A stretch of 64,000 bases of DNA from Bubalus kerabau (lineage: Eukaryota > Chordata > Mammalia > Artiodactyla > Bovidae), in NCBI RefSeq assembly GCF_029407905.1, contig NW_026577901.1, positions 1 through 64,000 of the forward strand, read 5' to 3'. Made by a program: the position numbers and the translations under genes. This document shows, piece after piece, positions 61,116 to 64,000 of the stretch; positions within the stretch are counted from its first letter, which is position 1, and each line of letters opens with the position of its first letter. Below the pieces are notes generated by a model that saw only the letters and a program-made list of their open reading frames with translations, did not search any database and was not told where the DNA came from.

Positions 61116-62635
61116 CTCCGGATGAGGCCGGTCTCATGAGGAAATTCGAAAAGTAGCCTCATGGTTGGTGCCATATGCTGAAAGATCCCGAATTCCCGGT
61201 CCACTCTAGATAAGAACCTGACGCCCGGACATCTCTTCGAAGGCAACCCTGTGGATGAAGGCACAACACGAAGGGACACTGACATCCCCATGCATCGTCT
61301 GGAAAAACCCGCAGATTCCACTCACAGCTCCAAATGTGGACTGTCACCTCGTGAACAACTCGAGAGGCAAGTGAAGTTGCATTCCTTCACACAAGACGAG
61401 GCCTTACTCTCCTGTCCCAACTCTTCAGGGACCCTGCAATTGGAGTCAGAAATGGAGAGGAACCCTGAGGTTCCTGCCTCAACTAGAGAAGAGGCCCTCT
61501 TCCATTGAACCAAACTCAGTGGTGTCCCGAGAGGCCCCTCCCAACACCACAGTATCCCTGAATTCTCAGAGGCTCCGTGAGAAGCTACCTGAGGTCACTG
61601 GCACAAGTCGAGGGAACCCAGAGTTTCCTGAAGTAACCCGAGAAAGACTTGGAGAGTCCTTTTTCAACGTCTCTTGATGCCCGATTCCCCTACCATGACT
61701 CCAGAGCAAGGACGCGCTCCCCTCGCCACAAGCAGGAAAACTGACTTCCCTAGTACCACACAAGAGGCTCCCTGAGTACCCCATCGTACCTCGTGAGAAA
61801 ACCCACACTGGCGCCGCAGTTTGAGAAAAACCACAAGATGCCCCCGTCAAGGAGAGATGGGGGCCTTCTTTTCCTGCCTGACCTGGAGAGCAATTCCTGG
61901 TCCTCTCTCCAAACTTCACAGGAGTATTGACTCCCTTTAGGCCACTCAGTTGGGTCCAAGAAATACCCGGTGCGACTCGAGAGGAGAGCGGAGTCCTTTG
62001 CTTCCCTGGAGACGAGGCCTGACTCCCCGGGTGAGTTTGGAATGCAACCCCGAGATCCCTGTCGCCCCTGGAGTGGAACATTTTGTCCTAGACACAAGCC
62101 TAGATGAGGTCTATTTTGCCCTACAGTGACTCGAGAGCAACCTCCATCTCTCCCTCACAATTTGAATGGAGATTGGTCTTCCCACGGTCAACACAAGAGG
62201 AAGTCTGAATTTCCCATCGTAATTCGAGAATTCAGCCTCAAGTCTTAAAAACCATGTGGTTCCCCCTTCATCCCAATATGAGGCCCTTGCCAGCTAGAGT
62301 CTCAAGAGAAGTCCCACGTTCCATCTTAAAGTTCGAAATGCTACTTGGCACCCTTGATGCGACCCCAAAGTTCCCCAACATACCGGTCTCACTCCAAGGG
62401 AACACCGAAGTTCCTGGTGTCTCCAGGGAAGTCCCATATTCCGTCCTTAAGTGCGAAACGGTACTTGACAACCTTGATGCAACCGCAAAAGTTCCCCGAC
62501 ACGCTGGGTTCCCTCGAGGGGAACACCGAGGGTCCCGGCACCACTTCATCTGAGCCCCTTCTCCCCTCCTGATCGCGACAGGAGAGTCGATTCCCCTGCT
62601 TTGTCTGGAAGGGGTTCCCGGCCTTCCTGGCGCAC
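61116..62635. repeat. Diverged monomer D2, copy 3 (1,520 bp)
   Basis: Keeps the 120-bp duplication and the 1-bp deletion (aatggagattgg near 62,165) of copy 2. Confidence 0.85.
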
Positions 62636-64000
62636 CTCAGGATGAGGCCGGTCTCAGGAGGAAATTCGAGACTAGCCACGTGTGAGGTGCCACGTGCCGA
62701 ACGACCCCGATTTTCCGGTCCGCTCTTGATAAGAACCCGATGCCCGGACACCTCTTCGAAGGCAACCCTGTGGGTGAAGGCACAACACGAAGGGGCACTG
62801 ACACCCCCGTGCATCATCCGGAAAAACCCGCAGGGTCTACACACAGCTCGACAAGGGGCCTGAGACTCCCGGAACAACTCGAGAGGTAACCAGAATTCCA
62901 TTCCTCAGACAAGACGAGGCATGACTCTCCTGTCCCAACACTGCAGGGACCGTGCAGTCAGATTCCGAAACCGAGAGGAAGCCTGAGGTTCCTGCCTCCC
63001 CTCGAGATGAGGCCCTCTTCCATTGCGCCGAACCCAGCAGAGTCCCGAGAGGCCCTGCCAACTACACAGCATCCCTCACCTCTCAGAGGCACCGTGGGAA
63101 GTTCCCTAAGGTCCGCTGCAGAAGTCGAGGGAAACGAGGGTTTCCCGCCGCAACCCAAGAAAGACCTCGAGAGTCCTTCTTCAACGCCTCTTGAGGACCT
63201 AGCCGCTTCCCATGACTCGAGAGTGATGACCAGCTCCCCCTCGCCATGCGCATGGAGACCTGACTTCCCTGGCGCCGCACGAGAGGCTCCCTGAGGTCCT
63301 CGTCGTGCCTCGTGAGAAAACCCCCATGGGCGCAGCAGCCTGAGGAAACCCATGAGACGCCCCCGTCATCGCGAGATGAGGGCCTTCTTTTCCTGCCTGG
63401 CCTGGAGAGCAATCCCGAGTCCTCTCTCCAAACTGAAGAGGAGGCTCGACACCCTTGAGTCCACTCAGTGGGCTCCAAGAGATCCGTGTCGCGACTTGAG
63501 AGGAAAGCGGAGTCCTTTGCTTCCCCTCCAGGCGAGTCCTGACTCCCCGGGGGAGTCTGGAATGGAAACCCTGGATCCCTGTCTTCCCTTGAGAGGAATA
63601 TTAGGTCCTGGACACACGCCTCGATGAGGTCTCTTTGGCCCTGTAGTGACTCGAGCAGAACCCCCAGCTTTCCATCGCAACTCGAATTGAAGATTGGGCT
63701 TCCCAGGGCCAACCCAAGAGAGACCTGAAATTCCTGTCGTTTTCGAGAATCCCGATGCAACTCAAGAAAAACGACGTGGTTCCAACGTCTTCACAGGATG
63801 AGGCCCTTGCCCGCTACAGCGTCTCCAGGGAAGTCCCATGTTCCGTCCTGAAGTGGGAAACGGTACTTGGCTCCCTTGATGCGACACCTAAAGTTCCCTG
63901 AAACGCCGGGTTCCCTCGAGTGGAACACCGAGGGTCCCGGCACCACTTCATCTGAGCCCCATCTCCCCTCCTGATCGCGACAGGAGAATCGATTCCCCTA
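62636..64000. repeat. Diverged monomer D3, copy 3 (partial)
   Basis: Runs to the window end. Has aagacctcgag (63,160) like copy 1, against aagaactcgag (44,330) in copy 2, so copy 2 carries the private change. Confidence 0.85.

Larger units (their letters stand above)
59332..64000. repeat. Super-repeat copy 3 (partial, cut by window end)
   Basis: Third occurrence of the D1-D2-D3 order, at a constant +18,832 from copy 2. It shares the copy 2 alleles (1-bp deletion in D2, cagattccg in D3), so copy 3 is closer to copy 2 than to copy 1. Confidence 0.9.

Noticed and set aside
1..64000. CENP-B box in the monomers
   Set aside because: I looked for the TTCG-4-A-2-CGGG pattern on both strands by eye and saw only partial resemblances (for example tgcccgtcgcgactcgaaagg near 24,298, which is off by one base). 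A pattern search would settle it.
1..64000. SINE, LINE, tRNA, rRNA or telomeric repeat insertions
   Set aside because: Apart from the LTR the monomer ladder is unbroken, and length changes are explained by internal duplications. I saw no A-tails, tRNA-like boxes or TTAGGG runs.

Overview
The window is satellite DNA from end to end, with one solitary retroviral LTR. I see no protein-coding gene, tRNA, rRNA, CRISPR array or bacterial feature. It is a GC-rich, CpG-rich, XhoI-site-rich (CTCGAG) tandem array with a monomer of 1,405 bp, itself built from degenerate 31-bp subrepeats. From memory, monomer length, 31-bp substructure and motif style match the bovine satellite I (1.715 g/ml) family. The LTR also looks like a bovine endogenous betaretroviral LTR. 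The best reading is centromeric or pericentromeric heterochromatin of cattle or a close bovine. The species call is inference; the repeat architecture is read directly.

Layout, using monomers that start at the conserved ctcagg-atgagg step. (1) 1-1,072: end of a monomer whose first ~220 bp belong to a diverged type. (2) 1,073-17,489: twelve near-identical monomers ('type A') at a 1,405-bp step. (3) 17,490-20,028: slightly diverged monomers ('type B' alleles) with A/B patchwork. (4) 20,029-21,319: a 1,291-bp solo LTR with 7-bp inverted termini and a 6-bp target duplication, splitting one monomer exactly. (5) 21,320-23,070: type B satellite resumes at the interrupted base. (6) 23,071-40,499, 40,500-59,331 and 59,332-64,000 (cut by the window): three copies of a super-repeat. 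Each starts with ~13 kb of old, mutually diverged monomers (1,399-1,836 bp); the first two end with a short island of homogenised type B monomers. The first super-repeat has 12 monomers (17,429 bp), the second 13 (18,832 bp). They differ by one monomer length, yet aligned positions are nearly identical.

Nothing here works as a pathway. The content is a record of satellite evolution: local homogenisation, unit gain and loss in register, an internal 14 x 31 bp duplication, conversion patchwork, block amplification and one retroviral insertion. The long open frames on both strands are by-products of GC-rich repeats poor in stop codons and are not annotated as genes.
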